This document shows, piece after piece, positions 43,441 to 54,900 of a stretch of DNA of 61,622 nt. The DNA comes from Nemertoderma westbladi (Eukaryota; Xenacoelomorpha; Nemertodermatida; Nemertodermatidae). The notes under the pieces are model-generated. The model searched no databases and had not been told where the DNA came from. It saw only the letters and a program-made list of their open reading frames with translations. The position numbers were made by a program, and so were the translations under genes. The stretch is from positions 1 to 61,622 of the forward strand of contig JAUCBJ010007384.1 in NCBI GenBank assembly GCA_032718475.1, in the 5' to 3' direction. How positions within the stretch are numbered: the stretch's first letter is position 1; each line of letters begins with the position of its first letter.

Positions 43441-44055
43441 ATGATCAGAGTTCCGGAATACTCGGTCAGACCTCCTCATTCATCAGTGAGACCTCAAACG
43501 CTTGATCCTAATAGTATAACGGATCCCCCTGAACTGTACTCACTATTTAAAGATCTTGTGTTACCCGAGCAATTAATCGGTGGCACTCCGGTAGTGGGCT
43601 CTCTAGATATTCGCCAACCCTACCTAGCCGGATTAGGACGCGGTCATCTAATATCGCCGTTTAACCCGTACAACCATCCAGGCTTAACCCCGATACAACC
43701 CGTTACCGAAGTCGAAGACAGCGTTGTACGAAACGCGTTAGACGCTATTCGGCAGAAGATCGGAAAAGGAACTTACGATTGTTTAGAGAAATGCAAATTG
43801 CAGCAACAAGTCCAAGCGGTGAAAGAATTAGCTTTACCCCAGTTCGATAGAGAAATCCAGAATCTCGAGGAAGACATCGAACGTGGACGAACCTACTCTC
43901 TACAAGAGTTCCTAGACGAGCGTTTACAACAACAAGCGGAGGAAAATCAGCTCGAGGAGAAACACATAGAAATGGATGAGAGAGAAGAAGCAGCTTTAGC
44001 CCATAACTTTTTCGATTTTAAAGCTGTCGAGTTGAAAATTTGTAGGCATCAATAA
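43441..44055 (+). CDS. Unrecognised protein, second ORF of a pair, C-terminal coiled coil
   Basis: 204 residues from the ATG; the frame is open without a stop from 43,303. The N-terminal 85 residues are Pro/Gly/Leu-rich (RPPHSSVRP, then a segment with YLAGLGRGHL and FNPYNHPGLTP). From about 95 to 190 the chain is helical and strongly charged, with Gln/Glu-rich heptads (LQEFLDERLQQQAEENQLEE), a probable coiled coil. No membrane segment or known motif. It probably belongs with the preceding ORF, either through a frameshift or through one broken gene. No AATAAA is evident just downstream. Confidence 0.6.
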   Translation: MIRVPEYSVRPPHSSVRPQTLDPNSITDPPELYSLFKDLVLPEQLIGGTPVVGSLDIRQPYLAGLGRGHLISPFNPYNHPGLTPIQPVTEVEDSVVRNALDAIRQKIGKGTYDCLEKCKLQQQVQAVKELALPQFDREIQNLEEDIERGRTYSLQEFLDERLQQQAEENQLEEKHIEMDEREEAALAHNFFDFKAVELKICRHQ

Positions 44056-44420
44056 GACCAAAAGTGAGATTTTTTAGAGACTTTCAGACACCATAAGTTC
44101 AGCAGTCTGCCGCTAGAGGGCGGCAAAATGTCTGAAAGTGAAATCCTTGACCCATTCCGTTATTTATGATCCATTCAAGCTGAAACTTGTCAGATATGTG
44201 GTGGAATGTACCCGTGTCGTTGTGGGGTCAGTATTTAGTCTGCAGTGCTCCAGTCTGCCGCTAGAGGGCGAAATGTATGAAATTGGTAACCTTCCATATT
44301 TAATTGATCTTAATATGTTTAAGCTGAATGAATCATCGAATATAATATGTAGTAGGGCCTACCAGTTGAGGAGTTTTAATTTGCAGTTCTGGGTCTAGAG
44401 AGCGAATCGATATGCCTAAA
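44056..44420 (-). repeat. CTCF-core-like repeat, inverted orientation (two strong motif copies)
   Basis: CTGCCGCTAGAGGGCGGC at 44,107-44,124 and CTGCCGCTAGAGGGCG at 44,255-44,270, 148 bp apart, with CAAGCTGAAACTTG between them and a decayed third copy near 44,390. This is the same family as at 27.3 and 32.5-32.86 kb, in the opposite orientation. Confidence 0.8.
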
Positions 44421-45345
44421 AGTGAAAACCTTCTCCAACTTCTGTGATTTAAATTTGTTTTACATATGGAAAATTCCACGGTGTCGGACGTTACGGACAT
44501 TCTCGATTTTTGAATGTTTTTCTTTAAATTGACGAAAATACTTGAATTTTTGACATCAGATTGCGTTGAATAAATGAGACAATTTATTAATCTTTCCGAA
44601 TATCGCAAATACTCTGCATTGGGAAACCTTATTCTTCTTAAACAGTTGACTTTTAAAAAGGTGTTGGACGTTACAAAAATAGGACACTTTTTAAAGTACA
44701 TGTATTTTACTTTTGATTGCAATTAATGCCGAAGACTGGTATATTATTATTTTTGGGCTCAAATTGAAGCTCAACTATTCGATTTTTCGAAAAGGTTTTC
44801 GAAATTGCACTTTTGAAACCGACATTTGCAATTCAACGTTGTGCGGAATGGTTTCGGATGTTACATAAAAATTAGCAATATTTGGCCACCTTTGTCGGCT
44901 TTATTTTTCGTCTTTGGAATGTACTCTAGATGTCATTAGAACCGCCTTCATCTGCAGATTCCGAAACTGCAAGCCATTTTAAATTTCACCAACAATTGCC
45001 AAATAAATTATCAAAATACTAAGGTGTGAATTTTGTGTCGAAAATCGCAATTATTGAAACGTGAAACCTACAGTATTTTATTTATATTTATTTATGCCTT
45101 TTACACTACAGTATACACTGCAATTTAGACATTAAATACTAATAGTGTCGGACATTACAAGTGTCGGACCCTACAAACTTCATTCACTGAAATCACAGCC
45201 TTTATTGTAGCCTCGATTGCTGTAAATGGCACAAGAGACGACATCTTACGTCGGATTTTAATTTCGATGATATGGTTTGCCAAAAATAGTAAATAGGATG
45301 TACAAAAAAGTGTCGGACGTTACAATTGGGTACAGTAGCTTTTAA
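44421..45345 (+). repeat. Scattered GTGTCGGACGTTACA motif, six copies
   Basis: Copies at 44,481, 44,661, 44,851, 45,145, 45,161 and 45,310, with changes at one to three positions (TGTTGG, TTTCGG, GACATT, GACCCT). Spacing is irregular (16-294 bp). The sequence between is AT-rich and not obviously related, so this is not a simple tandem array. Confidence 0.75.
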
Positions 45346-46600
45346 TGCTTATTGTATGAGAAGCGTTCTATGTTTATGGCGTAGAACTACCTCATTGGAA
45401 TGTGCATTTACGGCTGATTACAATGAAATGTACCAATGATATTGATACACAGTAAAAAAATATTTGGCCTTGAATTTTGGTATTTTTTTCGTGTTTTCTT
45501 GATGATGGTCGATATAAGCGCAAAATTTCCTATTTTATACCCTCAAATGAATCTAAATTTTGTCAAATTCGAAAAATTTATAAAATTTTACCCAATAATT
45601 CATGACGTCATATTGCTTATTTTTTAAAGTTTTATTTTTTTCATATCGTGTCCCATTTTCTGTGGAAATGCCAATATGTACTATAGGTCTACGCCTACCA
45701 CATGGCGCGTCTTTGTGAAGAATGTGATCAGTCCACAGTTCTCCAGTCTGGTCTCGATCGAGGTGGTCGGTCTCAGTCGATATTGAACCGGCCCATGTTA
45801 AGTATAGCAGACTTTCTGATGTTACAGTATATTCACTTATATTTCACTTTGCAATTTACCTCCACGTGAAGAATACCAGGTTTTCACTAAAATCAGAGGT
45901 TACAGAAGGGCTTAATCTAAACAAAACAATACATGAATTGGTATCTGTACAGGTTAAATAAGCGCTATAAAAAATGAGAAATTTAACATAATGCATATTC
46001 TTCTTCATATATAAATTTTTAATTCGACCGAAAAGTGAAAACCTAGCATTCTTCTAAGGCGATTGATCAGTTACAACAGAGTTATTCTTCAACCGGATCG
46101 TGGATCAGATTCGTTGGTGACGATGATGGATTCCAAATTCAAATTTCAGATTCAAATATGTAAAAATATTTGAATTTGGTTGGTAAGTAACGGAGTTGTG
46201 GCCATTTCGAAAGCTGCATGTATTTGCTTCCGCTGGCAGGCCATTTATTCGATTTAATAAGTACGCCATATTCTAGAACATTTTGTTTTTCTATGAATAA
46301 CTAGTTGCCTTCTAGTATTATTAGGTGTTGCAAAGATATATAGTTACATAATGTAGAATAAATGGCCTCAAGCTCAGCAACTTTCAATGCCCATTCCCAG
46401 ATATTCCTTTTGAAAAGTTGTGAATTTATTACATATTTAGTTTCTCACAACGTCGTCTTCCCATCGCCACCACAACGAACAAGTCAACATTTTGAAATGC
46501 ATACTGCACCAAAAAGCGAAAAAGTAAAAAAAAGTGTAAGAGTAAGATATTTTGGGTTGACTATATTGAAGTGTGAATGTCTGTCAGTGTCAATATATAT
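45346..46600. other. AT-rich spacer, no gene seen
   Basis: A copy of a dispersed repeat (TTCAAATATGTAAAAATATT then GCATGTATTTGCTTCCGCTG, about 46,150-46,240) also occurs at about 17,650-17,740. The 120-codon ORF at 46,362-46,724 runs into the GTGGCCCTATGG repeats and has no support. Confidence 0.5.
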
Positions 46601-46619
46601 ATATATCCAACACACAACC

Positions 46620-46745
46620 TTAGGGCCACTTATGGATGTAAGTAGGTGGCCTTATGGTTCTATTCAATATCCAACAGTGGCCCTATGGTCGGAAAGGTGG
46701 CCCTATGGTTTAATCGTGCCATAGGGCCACAGTGGCCCTATGGTA
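46620..46745. repeat. GTGGCCCTATGG cluster with a perfect 25-bp palindrome
   Basis: GTGGCCCTATGG occurs at 46,677, 46,697 and 46,732, a TTATGG variant at 46,647, and the complement CCATAGGGCCAC at 46,719. The last two face each other around one A, giving a perfect inverted repeat at 46,719-46,743. Confidence 0.9.
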
Positions 46746-46904
46746 TGAAGTAGTTGTAAGGCGTTAGAAGGTCCTTTGGACGTTAGGTGTTGCGTCTTTA
46801 GGTCCTATGAGTGGTTGTTATTAACCCCTGCGCTGTTAGGTTCTGTCATAATACAGTAGTTTTATTTATATTTAAAGCTGATTATCTTCTAAAATGCAAT
46901 AAGC

Positions 46905-49900
46905 CTTCTATTAGGTGAGCGTTCTATTCAGTGAGTGTACTATTTAGCGAGTGTTCTATTCAGTGAGTGTTACATTCAGTAAGCGTTCTATTCATTTAAA
47001 CGTTCTATTCAGTGAGTGTTCTATTCAGTGAGCGTTCTATTCAGTGAGTGTTCTATTCAGTAAACGTTATATTCCGTGAACGTTCTATTCAGTGAGTGTT
47101 CTATTCAGTAAGCATTCTATTCAGTGGACGTTATATTCAGTGAGTGTTCTATTCAGTAAGCATTCTATTCAGTGAACTTTCTATTCAGTGAGTGTTCTAT
47201 TCAGTGAGCGTTGTTTTCAGTGAGTGTTCTATTCAGTAAGCATTCTATTCAGTGAACGTTCTATTCAGTGAGTGTTCTATTCAGTGAGCGTTCTAATCAG
47301 TGAGCGTTCTATTCAGTGAGGGTTATATTCTGTGAACGTTCAATTCAGTGAGCGTTCTATTCAGTGCACGTTCAATTCAATGATCGTTCTATTCAGTGAA
47401 CGTTATATTCTGTGAACGTTCAATTCAGTAAGCATTATATTCAGTGAACGTTCTATTCAGTGAGTGTTCTATTCAGTAAGCGTTCTATTCATTTAAACGT
47501 TCTATTCAGTGAGTGTTCTATTCAGTGAGCGTTCTATTCAGTGAGTGTTCTATTCAGTAAACGTTATATTCAGTGAACGTTATATTCAGTGAGCGTTCTA
47601 ATCAGTGAGCGTTCTATTCAGTGAGTGTTACATTCAGTAAGCGTTCTATTAATTTAAACGTTCTATTCAGTGAGTGTTCTATTCAGTGAGTGTTCTATTC
47701 AGTGAGTGTTCTATTCAGTAAACGTTATATTCAGTGAACGTTCTATTCAGTGAGCGTTCTAATCAGTGAGCGTTCTATTCAGTGAGTGTTACATTCAGTA
47801 AGCGTTCTATTAATTTAAACGTTCTATTCAGTGAGTGTTCTATTCAGTAAACGTTATATTCAGTGAACGTTCTATTCAGTGAGCGTTCTAATCAGTGAGC
47901 GTTCTATTCAGTGAGTGTTCTATTCAGTAAGCATTCTATTCAGTGAACGTTCTATTCAGTGAGTGTTCTATTCAGTGAGCGTTCTAATCAGTGAGCGTTC
48001 TATTCAGTGAGGGTTATATTCTGTGAACGTTCAATTCAGTGAGCGTTCTATTCAGTGCACGTTCAATTCAATGATCGTTCTATTCAGTGAACGTTATATT
48101 CTGTGAACGTTCAATTCAGTAAGCATTATATTCAGTGAACGTTCTATTCAGTGAGTGTTCTATTCAGTATGCGTTCTATTCATTTAAACGTTCTATTCAG
48201 TGAGTGTTCTATTCAGTGAGCGTTCTATTCAGTGAGTGTACTATTTAGCGAGTGTTCTATTCAGTGAGTGTTACATTCAGTAAGCGTTCTATTCATTTAA
48301 ACGTTCTATTCAGTGAGTGTTCTATTCAGTGAGCGTTCTATTCAGTGAGTGTTCTATTCAGTAAACGTTATATTCCGTGAACGTTCTATTCAGTGAGTGT
48401 TCTATTCAGTAAGCATTCTATTCAGTGGACGTTATATTCAGTGAGTGTTCTATTCAGTAAGCATTCTATTCAGTGAACTTTCTATTCAGTGAGTGTTCTA
48501 TTCAGTGAGCGTTGTATTCAGTGAGTGTTCTATTCAGTAAGCATTCTATTCAGTGAACGTTCTATTCAGTGAGTGTTACATTCAGTAAGCGTTCTATTCA
48601 TTTAAACATTCTATTCAGTGAGTGTTCTATTCAGTAAGCATTCTATTCAGTGAACGTTCTATTCAGTGAGTGTTCTATTCAGTGAGCGTTCTAATCAGTG
48701 AGCGTTCTATTCAGTGAGGGTTATATTCTGTGAACGTTCAATTCAGTGAGCGTTCTATTCAGTGCACGTTCAATTCAATGATCGTTCTATTCAGTGAACG
48801 TTATATTCTGTGAACGTTCAATTCAGTAAGCATTATATTCAGTGAACGTTCTATTCAGTGAGTGTTCTATTCAGTAAGCGTTCTATTCATTTAAACGTTC
48901 TATTCAGTGAGTGTTCTATTCAGTGAGCGTTCTATTCAGTGAGTGTTCTATTCAGTAAACGTTATATTCAGTGAACGTTCTATTCAGTGAGCGTTCTAAT
49001 CAGTGAGCGTTCTATTCAGTGAGTGTTACATTCAGTAAGCGTTCTATTAATTTAAACGTTCTATTCAGTGAGTGTTCTATTCAGTGAGTGTTCTATTCAG
49101 TGAGTGTTCTATTCAGTGAACGTTCTATTCAGTGAGCGTTCTAATCAGTGAGCGTTCTATTCAGTGAGTGTTACATTCAGCAAGCGTTCTATTAATTTAA
49201 ACGTTCTATTCAGTGAGTGTTCTATTCAGTAAACGTTATATTCAGTGAACGTTCTATTCAGTGAGCGTTCTAATCAGTGAGCGTTCTATTCAGTGAGTGT
49301 TCTATTCAGTAAGCATTCTATTCAGTGAACGTTCTATTCAGTGAGTGTTCTATTCAGTGAGCGTTCTAATCAGTGAGCGTTCTATTCAGTGAGGGTTATA
49401 TTCTGTGAACGTTCAATTCAGTGAGCGTTCTATTCAGTGCACGTTCAATTCAATGATCGTTCTATTCAGTGAACGTTATATTCTGTGAACGTTCAATTCA
49501 GTAAGCATTATATTCAGTGAACGTTCTATTCAGTGAGTGTTCTATTCAGTATGCGTTCTATTCATTTAAACGTTCTATTCAGTGAGTGTTCTATTCAGTG
49601 AGCGTTCTATTCAGTGAGTGTTCTATTCAGTAAACGTTATATTCAGTGAACGTTCTATTCAGTGAGCGTTCTAATCAGTGAGCGTTCTATTCAGTGAGTG
49701 TTACATTCAGTAAGCGTTCTATTAATTTAAACGTTCTATTCAGTGAGTGTTCTATTCAGTGAGTGTTCTATTCAGTGAGCGTTCTATTCAGTGAGCGTTC
49801 TATTCAGTGAGTGTTACATTCAGTAAGCGTTCTATTCATTTAAACGTTCTATTCAGTGAGCGTTCTATTCAGTGAGTGTTCTAATCAGTAAACGTTATAT

Positions 49901-52900
49901 TCAGTGAACGTTCTATTCAGTGAGTGTTCTATTCAGTAAGCATTCTATTCAGTGAACGTTATATTCAGTGCACGTTCAATTCAGTGAGCGTTCTATTCAG
50001 TGAACGTTCTATTCAGTGAGTGTTCTATTCAGTGAACGTTCTATTCAGTGAGTGTTCTATTCTGTAAGCATTCTATTCAGTGAACGTTCTATTCAGTGAG
50101 TGTTCTATTCAATAAGCGTTCTATTCCGTGAACGATATATTCAGTGAGTGTTCTATTCATTAAGAGTTCTATTCAGTGAACGTTCTATTCAGTGAGTGTT
50201 CAATTCAGTGAGCGTTATATTCAGTGAACGTTCTATTCAGTGAGTTTTCTATTCAGTGAGCACTCTATTCAGTGAGTGTTCTATTCAGTAAGTGTTCTAT
50301 TCATTAAACGTTCTATTCAATGAGCGTTTTATTTAGTAAGCGTTCTATTCAGTGAAAGTTATATTCAGTGAATGTTCTATTCAGTAAGCGTTCTATTCAG
50401 TGAACGTTCTATTCAGTGAGTTTTCTATTCAGTGAGCACTCTATTCAGTGACTGTTCTATTCAGTAAGTGTTCTATTCATTAAACGTTCTATTCAATGAG
50501 CGTTCTATTTAGTAAGCGTTCTATTCAGTGAAAGTTATATTCCGTGAGTGTTCTATTCAGTGAATGTTCTATTCAGTGAGCATTATATTCAGCGATCGTT
50601 CTATTCAGTGAACGTTCTATTGAGTAAGCGTTCTATACAGTAAACATTATATTCAGTGAGTGTTTTATTCAGTTAATGTTATATTCAGTGAGCATTATAT
50701 TCAGCGATCGTTCTATTCAGTGAACGTTCTATTGAGTAAGCGTTCTATTCAGTAAACGTTATATTCAGTGAGTGTTCTATTCAGTGAGCGTTCTATTCAG
50801 TGATCGTTCTATTCAGTGAACGTTCTATTCAGTAAGTGTTCTATTCAGTGAATGTTCTATTCAGTGAGCATTATATTCAGCGATTGTTCTATTCAGTGAA
50901 CGTTCTATTCAGTGAGTGTTCTATTCAGTAAGCGTTCTATTCAGTGAACGTTCTATTCAGTGAATGTTCTATTCAGTGAGCATTTTATTCAGTGAGTGTT
51001 ATATTCTGTGAACGTTCAATTCAGTGAGCGAAATATTCAGTGCACGTTCAATTCAGTGAGCGTTCTATTCAGTGAACGTTATATTCAGTGCACTTCAATT
51101 CAGTGAGCGTTCTATTCAGTGAACGTTCTATTCAGTGAGTGTTCTATTCAGTAAGCATTCTATTCAGTGAACGTTCTATTCAGTGAGTGTTCTATTCAGT
51201 AAGCATTCTATTCAGTGAACGCTCTATTCAGTGAGTGTTCTATTCAATAAGCGTTCTATTCCGTGAACGATATATTCAGTGAGTGTTCTATTCAATAAGA
51301 GTTCTATTCAGTGAACGTTCTATTCAGTGAGTGTTCTATTCAATGATCGTTCTATTCAGAGAGTGTTCTATTTAGTGGTGTACTATTCAGTGGGTGTTCA
51401 TTGCTGTGAGTGTTCTATTTAGTGAGTATTGTATTCAGTGAGCTTTCTATTCAGTGAGCGTTATATTCAGTGAGTGTTCTATTTAGTGAACGTTCTATTC
51501 AGTGAGCGTTCTATTCAGTGAGTGTTCTATTCAGTGAGCTTTCTATTCAGTGAGCGTTCTATTCAGTGAGCGTTATATTCAGTGAGTGTTCTATTCAGTG
51601 AGCGTTCTATTCAGTGAGTGTTCTATTCAGTGAGTGTTCTATTCAGTGAGCTTTCTATTCAGTGAGCATTCTATTCAGTGAGTGTTCTATTCAGTGAACG
51701 TTCTATTCAGTGAGCGTTCTATTCAGTGAGTGTTCTATTCAGTGAGTGTTCTATTCAGTGAACGTTCTACTCTGTGAGCGTTCTATTCAGTGAGTGTTCT
51801 ATTCAGTGAGCTTTCTATTCAGTGAGCGTTATATTCCGTGAGCGTTCTATTCAGTGAGTGTTCTATTCAGTGAGCGTTCTATTCAGTGAGTGTTCTATTC
51901 AGTGAGTGTTCTATTCAGTGAGTGTTCTATTCAGTGAGATTTCTATTCAGTGAGCGTTCTATTCAGTGAGTGTTATATTCAGTGAACGTTCTATTCAGTG
52001 AGCGTTCTATTCAGTGAGTGTTCTATTCAGTGAACGTTCTATTCCGTGAGCGTTCTATTCAGTGAGTGTTCTATTCAGTGAGCTTTCTATTCAGTGAGCG
52101 TTATATTCCGTGAGCGTTCTATTCAGTGAGTGTTCTATTCAGTGAGCGTTCTATTCAGTGAGTGTTCTATTCAGTGAGTGTTCTATTCAGTGAGTGTTCT
52201 ATTCAGTGAGCTTTCTATTCAGTGAGCGTTCTATTCAGTGAGTGTTATATTCAGTGAACGTTCTATTCAGTGAGCGTTCTATTCAGTGAGTGTTCTATTC
52301 AGTGAACGTTCTATTCCGTGAGCGTTCTATTCAGTGAGTGTTCTATTCAGTGAGCTTTCTATTTAGTGAGCGTTATATTCAGTGAACGTTCTATTCAGTG
52401 AGCGTTCTATTCAGTGAATGTTCTATTCAGTGAACGTTCTATTGCGTGAGCGTTCTATTCAGTGAGTGTTCTATTCAGTGAGCTTTCTATTTAGTGAGCG
52501 TTATATTCCGTGAGCGTTCTATTCAGTGAGTGTTCTATTCAGTGAGTGTTCTATTCAGCGAGCTTTCTATTCAGTGAGCGTTGTATTCAGTGAGTGTTAT
52601 ATTCAGTGAACGTTCTATTCAGTGAGCGTTCTATTCAGTGAGTGTTCTATTCAGTGAGCTTTCTATTCAGTGAGCGTTCTATTCAGTGTGCGTTCTATTC
52701 AGTGAGTGTTCTATTCGGTGAGTGTTCTATTCAGTGAGTGTTCTATTCAGTGAGTGTTCTATTAGTGAGCGTTCTCTTCAGTGAACGTTATATTAAGTAA
52801 GCATTCTATTTAGTGAGTGTTCTATTCAGTGAGCGTTCTTTTCAGTGAACGTTCTATTCAGTGAGTGTTCTATTGAGTGAGCGTTCCACGCAATGAACGT

Positions 52901-52979
52901 TCTATTCAGTGAGCGTTCTATTCAGTGAGCATTATACTCAGAGAGCGTTATATTCCGTATACATTCTATTCAGTGAGCG
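46905..52979 (+). repeat. 16-bp minisatellite array, about 380 units, 6.1 kb
   Basis: The unit is GTTCTATTCAGTGAGT, with variants GAGC, GAAC, GTAAGC, CATT and a 17-bp form, TTCATTTAAAC. The left 3.2 kb has higher-order structure of about 0.68-0.71 kb: the rare variant GGTTATATTC occurs at 47,321, 48,012, 48,719 and 49,394. The right part (from about 51.4 kb) is more homogeneous, with GAGCTTTCTATTC marking shorter periods. The array lies between GTGGCCCTATGG motifs on both sides. No coding. Confidence 0.96.
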
Positions 52980-54900
52980 AAATAAAAAAACTATTAGAAA
53001 GTAGCATAAATGTAGAATTTAAATTAAAAAAATACAGCACGCCGTTTATACAATTCAATAATAATTAATTCATTTGTTCTAGTCCCTCTGGTGTATAAAA
53101 AATCAGTAGACTTTAACTCTAAAGGTAAAATCTATATATCTGTTATAATAAAGATCCGTCAAAACCATAGGGCCACTATTTTTTATGTCATGGTTTTATG
53201 TAATAAAAACTTAATAATACGGTATTTGACTGCAAGCACAAAGAGGATCATCTGCATTAATGATATCAAATAGCTCCAATAAAAATTTCGATATCAAAAT
53301 TTAATTACAAAGTTTTTAAATCACACTAACTAATTTTTCAACTTTGTCTCAGATAACCAACCATCTTGGTTCAAATACCTACAAGTTAGTCATGGAATCA
53401 AAGATATATAAAATTATATATTAAAATATACATAAGTTTTGAAATGAATAAAAACGGTGTAGAAAAGTCTAACAAAGCATTTTCGGAAAAGATCTGAGTT
53501 CTAGAATGTGTTTTTGATGTGTAAATTACACAAAAATTACCAGAAAATTTAGGTGGCCCTGTGGTCGTTTTGTGTTATGTACTTTTCCTATAGAAATGTA
53601 TTGCAAACGAATATCCAACAATATATATATAATAGTCATTATATTGGAGCCGTGTAATTTCTTGCATCGGATTTTTCTAACAATTAATAGATATTATTAT
53701 TAACATGCTTATCTTGTTCTATTATTATTCGATAGTTAATGTACTAGTTTATATCTTAATTATTAAGGAGTGGCCCTATGGCCACCAGTTGGAGTTATAT
53801 ATATATATCTAATGATTGTGGCCATAAGTCATTTTGAAAGATCAAACAAAATATATATAACTTTTATATAGAATTTAGCGATCTTATGGTTGCATATTAT
53901 ATAGTATTATGTATAATCATATTCTATATAACTCCAGCAATTTCTACACTTTAGCCAAATCGGGAAATCCTTGGTAGGACTGGTCATATGGATGCACAAC
54001 ACATTTTGATGATATAAGAATATTTAATTAGTTATGTATATCTATATAACTTTATATATGTATTTGGTTTGTTTATAGGACTGTTTCTAAGATAAAACAT
54101 TTCCATTTTTAATGAAACATCAATTTCATGTTTTTGCCTAACGGACCTACACCCTATCACAACATTTAATGAATTCAAATTGTTTTTACTAACTAGTAAA
54201 CATCATTATGTGCAAATATCACGATTCAGAGTTATGACCGCTGATCATAGTACCAAACGAGAGAGAGCGAGCTTTGTTGAATAAGAAACGAAGTATGAAA
54301 TTTTGATACCTTACATTAAATTATCACAACTAAAAATGCTAAATAATAAATTAATCACATTAATATTGTAACATTTATATCAATTTACGCTATTAATTGC
54401 AGACTACAACTACCACTAACTAGACCTAAAATTATAGCTGTTGTTATAAAATAATGAATGCCCTCACGCTTTTAAAAATTTTTAATATTAATAAGCTAAA
54501 TATTATCATCTGCAACTTGAGCTGTATTCTATTTCTTCATTTATTCCAGCATTGTTCCCTTGACCTTTGGCCTCTGAAAAAATATGCTTTTACAATCCCT
54601 CGAATATACGGATAAAAAGTTTGACAAAAAATAATTATTTATGTAAAAGAATAGTCCTTTTTCAAAATTAACAAAATTAATATAAGTTTAAGATAAAATA
54701 TGCAGCCATATTACAAATTTATAAATCAAATTCCTAAATTCCATAAAACTGTATCTTTGATAAACATTTGTTATTTTATTTGCTATAATTATATTGCATT
54801 TTCGTTTCCTTTAAGTTTTAAATTCATGAAATAATTAATGATATTGTATTAATTATCCAAAATATAACTTTAAAAAAAACATAATAATAGTTATAATAAT
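52980..54900. other. AT-rich flank of the 16-bp array with more GTGGCCCTATGG motifs
   Basis: CCATAGGGCCAC at 53,165, GTGGCCCTGTGG at 53,553 and GTGGCCCTATGG at 53,770 (followed by CCACC, a partial palindrome). The rest is AT-rich, with ATATATAT runs and no gene. Confidence 0.6.

Noticed and set aside
46362-46724. 120-codon ORF
   Set aside because: No recognisable motif, and its end lies in the GTGGCCCTATGG repeat cluster.
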